In this document: one piece after another, positions 16,290-24,316 of the stretch | Layout of the letters: each line of letters opens with the position of its first letter | How positions within the stretch are numbered: the first letter of the stretch is position 1 | IMG/VR virus record: IMGVR_UViG_3300045919_000302 | Span: 1-64,000 of that record | DNA length: 64,000 nucleotides | From: a virus | Direction: 5' to 3' (one strand) | The notes under the pieces: model-generated | Databases searched by the model: none | Told to the model about the DNA's origin: nothing | Seen by the model: only the letters and a program-made list of their open reading frames with translations | Program-made: the position numbers and the translations under genes

Positions 16290-17921
16290 TCAATCGACCT
16301 GTTTACGTCTCCATTCCGAGGCGTAATGCTTCTTGCATTTCCGATGGGTGCCGACCGCAGGTAATCCACAGTGGCAATTCCCATAAGAGCCCTTCGGCCT
16401 TCCGGTAATCCTCCCCGGAGGAATGCCGCTTTTCTCTTTCCAGTGGATGGTGCAAAGTCCGCCCCTTTTTGCAGCCATGGATTGACAGCCAAATATTACG
16501 CAATGCTTTGCCGCTTTTTTCGGCTTGATATAGCCCTCTTTTTCTCTGGCCTCAGCGTAATGACGCGAGCAAAGATTCCTGGAGAAAATATCCCTAGCGC
16601 ATCCCTCAGTGAGGCATGACGTCGCACCGAACGCGACTCTCTCGATGTATTTCTTATATCCAACGTTTCCGGCCCTTCTCTTCTCAACCAGAGAGCAGTT
16701 CTTGCAGAAATCAGAAACGCCAGATGCTTGTCGGCCGCAATTCTTACAGTACCTGTCGAACCTGTTTTGAACTACTGGGGTCACAGGAAGTTGTTCAGCT
16801 TCACACCTACCTGGCAAGTCGTAAGAACTGATGGGATGGTTTGTTATCGCTGCCGACCCATACCTCTTAACGGCTGCTAAATCGTAAACCTTCTTTGCCT
16901 CTTCTTCGGAAGCGTACCTGCCGAGGTATTCGTTCTTGTGATTGAAGGTGATTGATACCTCGAACTTACCCTTGCGGTATCTGACGCCTATGGGTCCACC
17001 TTTTTTCCTGGTCCTATTGTGGTTATTTTGAGCGATCGTAATAACCCGCAGCTTGCATCTCCTGTTGTCCAGGCGATTCCTTTCAATGTGATCCACAACC
17101 ATTCCCGGCGGTGCGGTCATCACCTCCCTGTGAAACGGAATCACATGGCCCCCGTCTCTCCGGCAAAGGTAGCCACCAGCCGAGAAATACCAATTATGGC
17201 TCCCTATTTTCTCTAGGTCATCCCGATCACAGAAGATGTACTTGCCCTCTAAAAGTAGAGCTGCGTGCTGATCCGTGAATTCAGAGGGTTTGTCAAATCC
17301 CTCAGTGACCTCTACCGGCCTTCTCTGGCCGGTGAACTGATGCGCGTACTTTGGCTTTACCCTGAACTCATATTCAAAAATAATCTTTGGGTCTTCCTGA
17401 ATCCTGACGTACCCCATCTGCTTGGCGTACTCATCAACGCTGCAACCCATGACCCTCGCTTTTTTCCACGGGGAGTATTTGTGAATGAAGTTTCCGTCTT
17501 TATCCTCGTAGTGAAATGACTTCTCTGTTTTTCCTACTCGCTTAAAGTTGGTGGCCAAATAGATGACGCCGCTATGACCCTCAGATGGTGAGGCATATGA
17601 CTTCACCCCAACCCATTTCCTCTCTCGCTCTAGCATTCGAAGACATCTGCCAAGAAAAAAGCTTTCTGTATTTTTTGGCGTGTCATCGACGACGAAGAAT
17701 CTGCTGAGATTCAGCCAACCAGAATAAGACTCTTCGCTTTGTTTTCTTGAGAACTTCCCAAACACTGCCATCCCAAGCAAGGTGTTCGCCGTCCTAAGCA
17801 GGAAAACGACCTGGGATTTCGGGGGAAACGTCCCCGTGTAGTGCCTCGACGCCAGCCAATCCCTTAGAGACTTGTTAATTTCTGAAGCCTTCTCTACGTA
17901 AAAATCACCGATCGCACCCAT
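16290..17921 (-). CDS. Mom-like DNA-modification enzyme fused to HNH/AP2 endonuclease
   Basis: A 543-aa protein. Residues 1-215 resemble Mom-family adenine-modifying proteins (GNAT-like fold): LSRFFVVDDTPKNTESFF, then GRCLRML, then KSYASPSEGHSGVIYLATNF. Mu Mom converts adenine to a carbamoylmethyl form that blocks restriction. Residues ~225-305 hold an HNH endonuclease (MVVDHIERNRLDNRR) and ~310-365 an AP2-type DNA-binding domain (IGVRYRKGKFEVSI). The last ~150 residues carry several CxxC and C..H pairs, as in zinc-binding ends of homing endonucleases. The Mom part looks complete, so this is a fusion rather than an interrupted gene. It stands alone between terminator/AT-rich DNA and the structural genes. 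Confidence 0.72.
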   Translation of the reverse strand: MGAIGDFYVEKASEINKSLRDWLASRHYTGTFPPKSQVVFLLRTANTLLGMAVFGKFSRKQSEESYSGWLNLSRFFVVDDTPKNTESFFLGRCLRMLERERKWVGVKSYASPSEGHSGVIYLATNFKRVGKTEKSFHYEDKDGNFIHKYSPWKKARVMGCSVDEYAKQMGYVRIQEDPKIIFEYEFRVKPKYAHQFTGQRRPVEVTEGFDKPSEFTDQHAALLLEGKYIFCDRDDLEKIGSHNWYFSAGGYLCRRDGGHVIPFHREVMTAPPGMVVDHIERNRLDNRRCKLRVITIAQNNHNRTRKKGGPIGVRYRKGKFEVSITFNHKNEYLGRYASEEEAKKVYDLAAVKRYGSAAITNHPISSYDLPGRCEAEQLPVTPVVQNRFDRYCKNCGRQASGVSDFCKNCSLVEKRRAGNVGYKKYIERVAFGATSCLTEGCARDIFSRNLCSRHYAEAREKEGYIKPKKAAKHCVIFGCQSMAAKRGGLCTIHWKEKSGIPPGRITGRPKGSYGNCHCGLPAVGTHRKCKKHYASEWRRKQVD

Positions 17922-18050
17922 TACAAAACGATATCATTCGACCATCAGTGTGTCTAAACAATAGTTCCTATGCGGTTATCGTTAATAATAAATTTCTTTA
18001 GTATCGAATCATTTTATATTCTACAGACTAAAAGTGTCTGGCCATAAAGC
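17922..18050. promoter_or_regulatory. AT-rich intergenic region before the Mom-like gene
   Basis: About 130 bases without a gene, far more AT-rich than the surroundings. It contains words such as ATATAAAA and TTTATTATTAA on the minus strand, similar to phage late-promoter TATA boxes. It lies between the capsid terminator and the Mom-like start, so a separate promoter for that gene is likely. Exact elements cannot be fixed by eye. Confidence 0.4.
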
Positions 18051-18084
18051 AAAAAGACCCGGCAACCTATTAGATTGCCGGGTC
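18051..18084 (-). terminator. Rho-independent terminator after the capsid gene
   Basis: On the minus strand a perfect 10-bp stem (GACCCGGCAA / TTGCCGGGTC) with a 9-base loop is followed by TTTTT. It lies 27 bases beyond the capsid stop codon. A T-run also follows on the plus side, so it may work in both directions. It ends the head transcript before the Mom-like gene. Confidence 0.9.
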
Positions 18085-18110
18085 TCTGTTTTTCAGACCT
18101 GAGAACCCTA

Positions 18111-19610
18111 TTAGTACAGGGTGCTTCCAGCGCCAAAGCCAGACGGGCTGATCGTCGCCAGGTTCGACAGCGTGACGGTTCCGTAGAACTCGCTGCGAGC
18201 CAGGAGCTTCGCGTAACGGGTACGGATACCCTTACGGAAGCGGAAGTCATTCGGATCAAGGAACGTCGCCGACACCTGGAGCGGAACGTACGGGGCCCAG
18301 ACGTAGCCGGCATCCACGAACGAGGAGCCCTTGTAGCCCATGACGATCTTGTTCGAGGTGAGATACGGGTCCTTGTAGGCCATGAAGCGGGACATCACGG
18401 TCCCCATCTTCATGATGCCCCAGGTCTGCGGCTGCTCGACCTTGGCCATCGCTTCAGCATCGCCCGCGAAAACCGGCCGGAAGAAGCCGTCGGTGGACAG
18501 CTGTTCGATCTGAGCGGCGAAGTCATAGCTCATGACCATGAAGTTCGCCGGACCGCGCAGGGTGTTCTTGCCGATCTGGTTCGACAGGAGGGTCATCGGG
18601 GTGAGCGAACCACGGATATGGTCGAGTTCACGAACGCCCGAGGGAACCGTCATGTCGTAGGTCGCAGCGCCGCCGGTAGCACCGAGCTTGATGTCCTCGA
18701 TGATTTCGCGGTCGATTTCGAGCGCGAGTTCGGAGCCGACGCCGGCCACGAGTTCCTGCTCAGCATCGATGCCGTGGAGGGCCTTCAGGTCGTCGGAGGC
18801 TTCCGAAGACCAGAGAGCCTTGATCTTACGGCTCTTCGCGGTCACGGCCACAAGGGCGATGTCCACGTTGACCGTCGGGATCTTGCTCGAACCTTCCGAA
18901 ACGTACTCGTAAGAGGCAACGATCGGAGCGAGGTTGGCCGGAGCGGACGAGAACGTCACGGTGACAGCGCCGGACGTGTAGTTCACGGTGCCGGAGGCCA
19001 CGCCCGTGCCGGTGAGGTTACCAGCGCCGTCATCAACAGCGGTAACGCTGCCGACAACGATCTTGAGCTTGGTGGCGCGAGCCGGGATCCAGGCGAGGGT
19101 GTGCGAGAAGGCGACCGTGGTGCCGTCGCCGGTACCGAACGCTTCACCGTCGATGAACTCCGAAGAGTAAGCGCGGTTGAAGTCCTTCACGAGCTTGTTG
19201 CCAGCAGCAACAGCGCCCTTGTTGTCGCCGTACTTCAGTTCGAAGTAGAAGATCGCGCCGACCGGAGCGGACATCGGCTGGATCGAAACGATCTCAGGAG
19301 CGATGAGGCTCGGCCACACGCGGCGGAGGAGCGGGAATGTGTACTTGATGAACGGCGCGGTGTTCACCGTGGTGGTGTCTTCGCCGAGCACGTGCTTCTC
19401 TTTGAAGCTCTTCAGCTCATGGAGCTGATTTTCAAAAAGCTGCGCGAGACAGTACTTGCGGTAGGCATCCATCTGGATAGGCCGACCGGTGGAATCCTTC
19501 TGGGGGATCCATTTGTTCCAACGCTCGATGAGCGCCGCACGTTGCGGATTACGGGCAAAACCTTCGCCCGAGAGATCCGATTTCATTTCCTGAAGCTGCC
19601 GCTGTTCCAT
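18111..19610 (-). CDS. Major capsid protein (T4 gp23-like)
   Basis: A 499-aa protein with the gp23 hallmark TAPFIKYTFPLLRRVWPSL and the following APVGAIFYFELKYG. The N-terminal ~77 residues are helical and probably removed: the sequence VLGE at residues 74-77 matches the (L/I)xE site of T4-type prohead proteases. Residues about 156-237 form an inserted beta-rich domain similar to one in the tail sheath. The C-terminal part (MGYKGSSFVDAGYVWAPYVP) is conserved in the family. It forms the icosahedral shell. A short hairpin lies before its start, and a strong terminator follows. Confidence 0.93.
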   Translation of the reverse strand: MEQRQLQEMKSDLSGEGFARNPQRAALIERWNKWIPQKDSTGRPIQMDAYRKYCLAQLFENQLHELKSFKEKHVLGEDTTTVNTAPFIKYTFPLLRRVWPSLIAPEIVSIQPMSAPVGAIFYFELKYGDNKGAVAAGNKLVKDFNRAYSSEFIDGEAFGTGDGTTVAFSHTLAWIPARATKLKIVVGSVTAVDDGAGNLTGTGVASGTVNYTSGAVTVTFSSAPANLAPIVASYEYVSEGSSKIPTVNVDIALVAVTAKSRKIKALWSSEASDDLKALHGIDAEQELVAGVGSELALEIDREIIEDIKLGATGGAATYDMTVPSGVRELDHIRGSLTPMTLLSNQIGKNTLRGPANFMVMSYDFAAQIEQLSTDGFFRPVFAGDAEAMAKVEQPQTWGIMKMGTVMSRFMAYKDPYLTSNKIVMGYKGSSFVDAGYVWAPYVPLQVSATFLDPNDFRFRKGIRTRYAKLLARSEFYGTVTLSNLATISPSGFGAGSTLY

Positions 19611-19635
19611 GGCTATTTTCTCTCTTTCATTTTTT

Positions 19636-19651
19636 CAAGGCGTCAGCCTTG
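19636..19651 (-). other. Hairpin in capsid gene leader
   Basis: CAAGGC and GCCTTG form a 6-bp stem with a 4-base loop directly after the TAG stop of the protease gene, 26 bases before the capsid ATG. It is followed by an A-run, not a T-run, in the mRNA, so it is more likely an mRNA stability or processing element than a terminator. Confidence 0.45.
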
Positions 19652-19652
19652 T

Positions 19653-21284
19653 CTACATCAAAGCTTCGATCTGATCCTGGGTAGCTCCTGGAGTCAGATC
19701 TGCAATTTCCCCAATGACCCCTTCGACTCCGGTGGAGCGGCGCTTTTCTGTGCCGGTCTTCTTCACCTGATCTTCGACGAGGTTGGTCGTTTTGACCCTT
19801 TCAAACCTTCTTCTCATGAGATTGTAATCTTCGTTTACGACAGGAGCAACGGCAAAACGCTTTACGATCGAATCGATCTCATTACGTTCTGTTTTGCCTT
19901 CGCAGAGTTTACGAATCTTCGCGGCGTTCGGATTGTCGCGAATGCACTCCTCGACGTAGAGTCGCATGCCCAAGCTCTTACTTGTTTCGACAGATTCCCT
20001 AAGGGCCTGTTCGAGCTTGTGCGTACGATCTTCGGCCGCCTTGATACGAGACTCCATACGAGCTTCGATCCGCTTGCGATCCATCTCGGCCTGCTTCTTC
20101 TTGGCCTTTCCAGCGGCGACCTTCTTCTTGGCTTCGGTGAGAGCTGCTTCGACCTGATCGACATTCTCGAACTTCTTGGCAGAGACGTACGAAAGAACTT
20201 CTTCACGGTCTTCACCAAGCTTCGCGAGCGAACGCTCGTAATGAAGCGTGGCGGCCAAGCGGTTGGCGACCAATCCAATCTCGTCAATCTTGGAAACGAG
20301 GCCCTTGTTCTCTTCCTGGAGCTGGGCGATCTGCGTGTCTCGAACCTTGAGAGATTCGTCGAGTTCAGCCGGGCTCGCGGCGACGATGGGAATGAGGACC
20401 TTCTTGATGTCTTCGAGCGCGATGTGCGCGGCAGCGAAGGTCGGATCCGCAAGGAGTTCAGCCTTGATGGACTCGCGAAGCTTCTGCTTCTCTTCTTCGA
20501 GGTTCGCAGCGGCGGGAGCGGCTTCTTCCTTCACGTTGGCTTCCGCGTTGGCTTCTGCGGCCGGTGTCTCGGTGACAGCAGGAGCCTCTTCCTTCTTGGG
20601 CTCTTCGACAGCAGCTTCTGGGGCCTTCACTTCCTCGGGCTTCTGAATCTCGGGAACTTCGTTCGATTCAGATTTCAATTCAACTGCCTTCGCGGTCTTG
20701 TCTTCCATTTGAGCATCCTTTTCTTTTTTCTCGTTCTCTTTGAGAACGGATTCGGGCTCGATCCAGCGAACCTCGGTGGTGAACTTAGGGTACGACGTGA
20801 GCACGGCCGGATCCGCTACGAAGTCGTGAGTCATATAGGCGTAGTCTTCCTGGACCACTTCCATGCCGCCTTCGCCCATGGCCGTTGATCCCATGCCGCG
20901 AGAAGATACGCCGACAGCTCCGCCGGCCTCCAGGATCGAGCGCAGCTGGTTGCCGTGCTCATTCAGGAGGATCTTGGCTTCGCCCAGGATGACCCCGTCG
21001 TCCGTCATACGGAGACCGGTCATGAGGTGAGACACGCGCTTGAGTGACGTCTTCCCGTCCGCCGGATGGTCCAGCTCGCCCATGACCTTGCCTGCTGCCA
21101 GGGACTCATAAATCTTCTGGATCTCGCGCTCCCAGAGTTTACGAGGATACATACGACGATTCTGCGTCGGGATGTCCGCACGCCCGAACTCGCCGCGAGC
21201 AACCAAGAAACGCCCCTGAGGCTCGTTACTTTCAGTCAGCTGGAGACGGAGCGCACTGCCGAAATCAATCAGAAGCTTTGACAT
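19653..21284 (-). CDS. Prohead protease fused to scaffold
   Basis: A 543-aa protein. Residues 1-180 form a T4 gp21-like serine protease: the ELDHPADGK block carries the likely catalytic His and GAVGVSSRGMGS the likely Ser. The rest is a charged, Ala/Glu-rich linker and long coiled coils (AKKKQAEMDRKRIEARMESR), as expected for a scaffold. In T4 these are separate genes 21 and 22; here they are one. The protease would cut capsid and internal proteins during maturation, including the tagged ones. It ends in TAG. Confidence 0.88.
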   Translation of the reverse strand: MSKLLIDFGSALRLQLTESNEPQGRFLVARGEFGRADIPTQNRRMYPRKLWEREIQKIYESLAAGKVMGELDHPADGKTSLKRVSHLMTGLRMTDDGVILGEAKILLNEHGNQLRSILEAGGAVGVSSRGMGSTAMGEGGMEVVQEDYAYMTHDFVADPAVLTSYPKFTTEVRWIEPESVLKENEKKEKDAQMEDKTAKAVELKSESNEVPEIQKPEEVKAPEAAVEEPKKEEAPAVTETPAAEANAEANVKEEAAPAAANLEEEKQKLRESIKAELLADPTFAAAHIALEDIKKVLIPIVAASPAELDESLKVRDTQIAQLQEENKGLVSKIDEIGLVANRLAATLHYERSLAKLGEDREEVLSYVSAKKFENVDQVEAALTEAKKKVAAGKAKKKQAEMDRKRIEARMESRIKAAEDRTHKLEQALRESVETSKSLGMRLYVEECIRDNPNAAKIRKLCEGKTERNEIDSIVKRFAVAPVVNEDYNLMRRRFERVKTTNLVEDQVKKTGTEKRRSTGVEGVIGEIADLTPGATQDQIEALM

Positions 21285-21451
21285 TATTTCTTCCTAAACC
21301 AGTAAGAGAAGCCAGGGATCTTGGTCTTCTTTGGATCGACCAACCTGCTCTTTGGTTTTTTACCCTGCTTCCGATCGTACAGCCTTTTCTCTAAAGCCTC
21401 AAGCGAGTCGGCGAGCTGTTTCGGGTTCTTGCCTCTGTACAATTTGTCCAT
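21284..21451 (-). CDS. Small basic head protein
   Basis: 55 aa from an ATG at 21451. It is Lys/Arg-rich (MDKLYRGKNPKQLADSLE; RKQGKKPKSRLVDPKKTK). Its location between the large internal-protein gene and the prohead protease is that of T4 genes 67/68, small prohead-core proteins. Homology is not shown; the match is positional only. No clear ribosome-binding site. Confidence 0.5.
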   Translation of the reverse strand: MDKLYRGKNPKQLADSLEALEKRLYDRKQGKKPKSRLVDPKKTKIPGFSYWFRKK

Positions 21452-21458
21452 TGATCGC

Positions 21459-24305
21459 TCAGTTGTGGAAGACCATGACTCCGTCGTCGGAGTCCACGAA
21501 GGAAACGGATCCATTCATCTCCGCATCGCGAGCATAGGCTTCGTAGTCGATCGAGAAGAGATTGAGCTTCATGATCTCTTCGATGCCGTAGCCCAGCTCA
21601 TCCATGAAATAACCGACTGCGTCCTTTTGGAGCTGCTCCTGAATATCACTGGAGTACCGATCCCTGAGTTCTTCGCGAGCATCGTCAATGACCTTTTGAA
21701 CCGAGTCGGCCCCATCCGTCAGAGTGAGCATCCGATCCTTAATCTCTTGAACCCTGCTTTTGTCTTCAGGGTCCTCTTCGTCGAGACCGTCCAGCTCATC
21801 TTGAAGTTGAGCCAGCTCCTCTTCAGCGGCTTCTGCCGCCTCAAGTTCTTCCTCCTTGTCGGCATCGGAGATGACCTCGCTATCTTTCATGTCTCCCACG
21901 CGACGATCAGCTTCTTCCGAGGCGATCAAACGCATGTCGGTTTCGGACATCGTCAGATAGTTCGCCGCATTGTCTTTGCTCAGTCCGCCCGTCTCTTCGA
22001 GGAAGTCAGCAGCCCAGTCTTCCTTGGACTTGGCCTGACCCATGTAAGCGTCTTTCGCCTGGTCGATCGTGGCTTTGCTGTCGTTCATCAGATCGATGTA
22101 GGCTTCAAGTATCTTGCGATCTTCCTCGTCAAGATTGAGCCAGTCCCAGACCTTCTCGTCGATGCTGGACTCGCTGTAGTACCGTTCCGGGAATCCCTCG
22201 TAGCCCTGGAACATCGGTTCCGGATCTTCTTCATCCTTGTGAAGCTCTTTGCAAGCTTCGAGGAACTCATCCTTGTCGGCGTAGTCTTCAAGATTGAGCC
22301 ACGCGCCCTTGATGCTGCCGTCGTTGTATTTGGCGTAGGTGCCGACGTAAACAGCCGGGCCAGAAGGGGCCTTGGCTTCGGTCTTCACCGACTCCTTGAC
22401 CGGCTCTTCGGTGCCTTTGCCACAATTCGGGCAGACGCCCACGTGCGGATCCGCGACGGTCGTTTCATCGTCCTTGATGCGGATCGGCTCGCCACAGTGG
22501 GGGCAGTTGTAACCGTCGGATGACTCAACCTTCTCCTCGCCATTCTTCAGCAAGGTCTTGCCCATGACCAACTCGTTGAAGCTGCCCAGGCCCATCTTGA
22601 CCTTGGTGTCTCCACCGCTCAATACCACTTCTCCGCCATCCATGTGGACGTGAAGCTTCTGGCCCACCTTCCACTCGGGCTGATCCGGCACCGGAGCGAG
22701 AACCGAATACACGGCCACATCGCGGGCCTCAGGGAGGGTGTAGCCGTACTTCTTCCCGTTGAACTCGACGGAAAGGGACTCGCCCACATCTCTGCGAACG
22801 TCGCCCTCCTTGTTGTAAGTCTTCAGGCACATCGAGTCGTCGCAAACGTGATCATCGCCCGACTTGTGAGAGGTGCTCTTTCCGCAGACGACGCACTCCC
22901 CGGTGACAAGCTCATTCTCTGCCATTCCCTTTACGGCGATCTCTGCCTTCTCGGAATGAGAGTCGTTGTATTTCTTAACGGCATCGGCAAGAGATGCAGT
23001 CTTAGGCATCTCAAGAGCCTTCATGAATTCAGCACCACCCATGCGCTGAGTTACTTTCCCATCCTTGTCTTTAACAACAACGCAAACAGGATCCTTAGCT
23101 TCAACCACCGACTCTTTGCCTTCGTCCGCAAGTTTGTCGTTCAGCGCGTCCACGAGTTCATCGCGATCCACGACGAACATCCAGGTATCATAGGAGGCAT
23201 TGCCGTAGGCGTAGTTGGACTTGCCATCCCAGTAAGCTTCGTTGAGGTCCTTCGTAACTTTCGCCTTGTCCTCTTCGGAGAGGCCAGCGACAAGTGCCTT
23301 GAAGATATCTTCCACTTCCTCGCCGTTCACGATCCCGGAATTGCCGTCGAGCTGAGTCTCAACCTCTCCGATCTGACCAGATCCACCGACCGCGTTCATC
23401 GGATAGAACACCCCAGACGCCTCGGGTTTCGCCAGACTGCTCAGGATCGCAGTGATGTCGTCCTTCGAGAGCCCGGCCTTGAGAGCGTCCTCTACCGGAC
23501 CCCATAGCTCGTTGTTGGTCATGTTGATCGCGAGGAGCGCATCCGTCGTGATGGTTTGACCGAGAGCGTCCAGGTAGTCCTGGCCGGAGTCCTCGTGCTC
23601 GGTTTCATATTCAGTATTGGACTTCACATTCTCATCAATCCAGGCCGCCAGCGCTTTCATCTGACTTTCCTTATCAGAGAAGCTGATCTCGCCCTGGGAC
23701 TCCTTGATGGGCTTGCTGCGCTTCTTGACGGATTCGTCTTTCGATCCTTCGCCGCCCTTCACGTATACAGCGACATGATAATAGTGTTCAGAGTCGTTCA
23801 TCGAGTGACCCGCGTCTTCGATTTCCTTCTTCACGACTTCGCTGACCTGGAGACCGTCTTCTCCAATTGCCTGTAGGATTTCATTCGCAAGGTCTTCAGT
23901 GTTGCCGCCACAAGCGGAGTAGGTCACTTCTTCTTCGATGGCGTCTTCAGAGACTGAGTCGCGCTTGACGGCTCCGCCAACAATCGAAGAAGGCAAAAGA
24001 TCGGCTTCGCCGTCCACCTTGGCACTCAGAACCTCTTTGCCGGTGACAACCAGCGTAACGTCCAGAGAGGTGACAACCTGATGATCGTTGTCGGCCTTGT
24101 CGGCGTCAGCTTCCAGTTCAGTCGAGATCTCATAGCCCTGTTGGGCGAGCATCTCGATCGCGTCATCCACAGCTTCTTTCTGGGTCATGCCGATGCCCAC
24201 GGAAACGTCGTCCCACTTCGAGTGAGAGGTCCCGCGACCCTGGAAGTACTGGGAGTGTTCCATGCCGATGTCTTCGATTTCAAATTCAACGATCTTTTTG
24301 CTCAT
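21459..24305 (-). CDS. Giant head-module protein with embedded ArdA anti-restriction domain
   Basis: A 948-aa, very acidic protein with AGGAG before the ATG. Residues ~648-772 match ArdA: VYVGTYAKYNDGSIKGAWL, the DKDEFLEACKELHKDEEDPE block and SIDEKVWDWLNLDEEDR. ArdA mimics B-DNA and inhibits type I restriction enzymes. The first ~70 residues (EDIGMEHSQYFQGRGTSHS) also look like a small domain found alone on mobile elements. Two zinc clusters occur near residues 468 and 600, and an acidic coiled coil near 850. The gene lies between the portal and protease, where T4-like phages encode head-core proteins, so it may be packed in the capsid and ejected with DNA. Confidence 0.75.
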   Translation of the reverse strand: MSKKIVEFEIEDIGMEHSQYFQGRGTSHSKWDDVSVGIGMTQKEAVDDAIEMLAQQGYEISTELEADADKADNDHQVVTSLDVTLVVTGKEVLSAKVDGEADLLPSSIVGGAVKRDSVSEDAIEEEVTYSACGGNTEDLANEILQAIGEDGLQVSEVVKKEIEDAGHSMNDSEHYYHVAVYVKGGEGSKDESVKKRSKPIKESQGEISFSDKESQMKALAAWIDENVKSNTEYETEHEDSGQDYLDALGQTITTDALLAINMTNNELWGPVEDALKAGLSKDDITAILSSLAKPEASGVFYPMNAVGGSGQIGEVETQLDGNSGIVNGEEVEDIFKALVAGLSEEDKAKVTKDLNEAYWDGKSNYAYGNASYDTWMFVVDRDELVDALNDKLADEGKESVVEAKDPVCVVVKDKDGKVTQRMGGAEFMKALEMPKTASLADAVKKYNDSHSEKAEIAVKGMAENELVTGECVVCGKSTSHKSGDDHVCDDSMCLKTYNKEGDVRRDVGESLSVEFNGKKYGYTLPEARDVAVYSVLAPVPDQPEWKVGQKLHVHMDGGEVVLSGGDTKVKMGLGSFNELVMGKTLLKNGEEKVESSDGYNCPHCGEPIRIKDDETTVADPHVGVCPNCGKGTEEPVKESVKTEAKAPSGPAVYVGTYAKYNDGSIKGAWLNLEDYADKDEFLEACKELHKDEEDPEPMFQGYEGFPERYYSESSIDEKVWDWLNLDEEDRKILEAYIDLMNDSKATIDQAKDAYMGQAKSKEDWAADFLEETGGLSKDNAANYLTMSETDMRLIASEEADRRVGDMKDSEVISDADKEEELEAAEAAEEELAQLQDELDGLDEEDPEDKSRVQEIKDRMLTLTDGADSVQKVIDDAREELRDRYSSDIQEQLQKDAVGYFMDELGYGIEEIMKLNLFSIDYEAYARDAEMNGSVSFVDSDDGVMVFHN

Positions 24306-24316
24306 GGCCCTGCTCC

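Noticed and set aside
16290-17921. HNH region of the Mom-like gene as an intein
   Set aside because: No N-terminal splicing block and no terminal His-Asn followed by Cys/Ser/Thr are seen; the Mom part appears complete before it.
19636-19651. Hairpin before the capsid gene as a terminator
   Set aside because: In the mRNA it is followed by an A-run rather than a T-run.
18075-20888. A 937-aa open frame on the plus strand opposite the capsid and protease genes
   Set aside because: It lies fully antisense to two well-identified genes with known motifs. Such long mirror frames arise from biased codon use in GC-rich genes.
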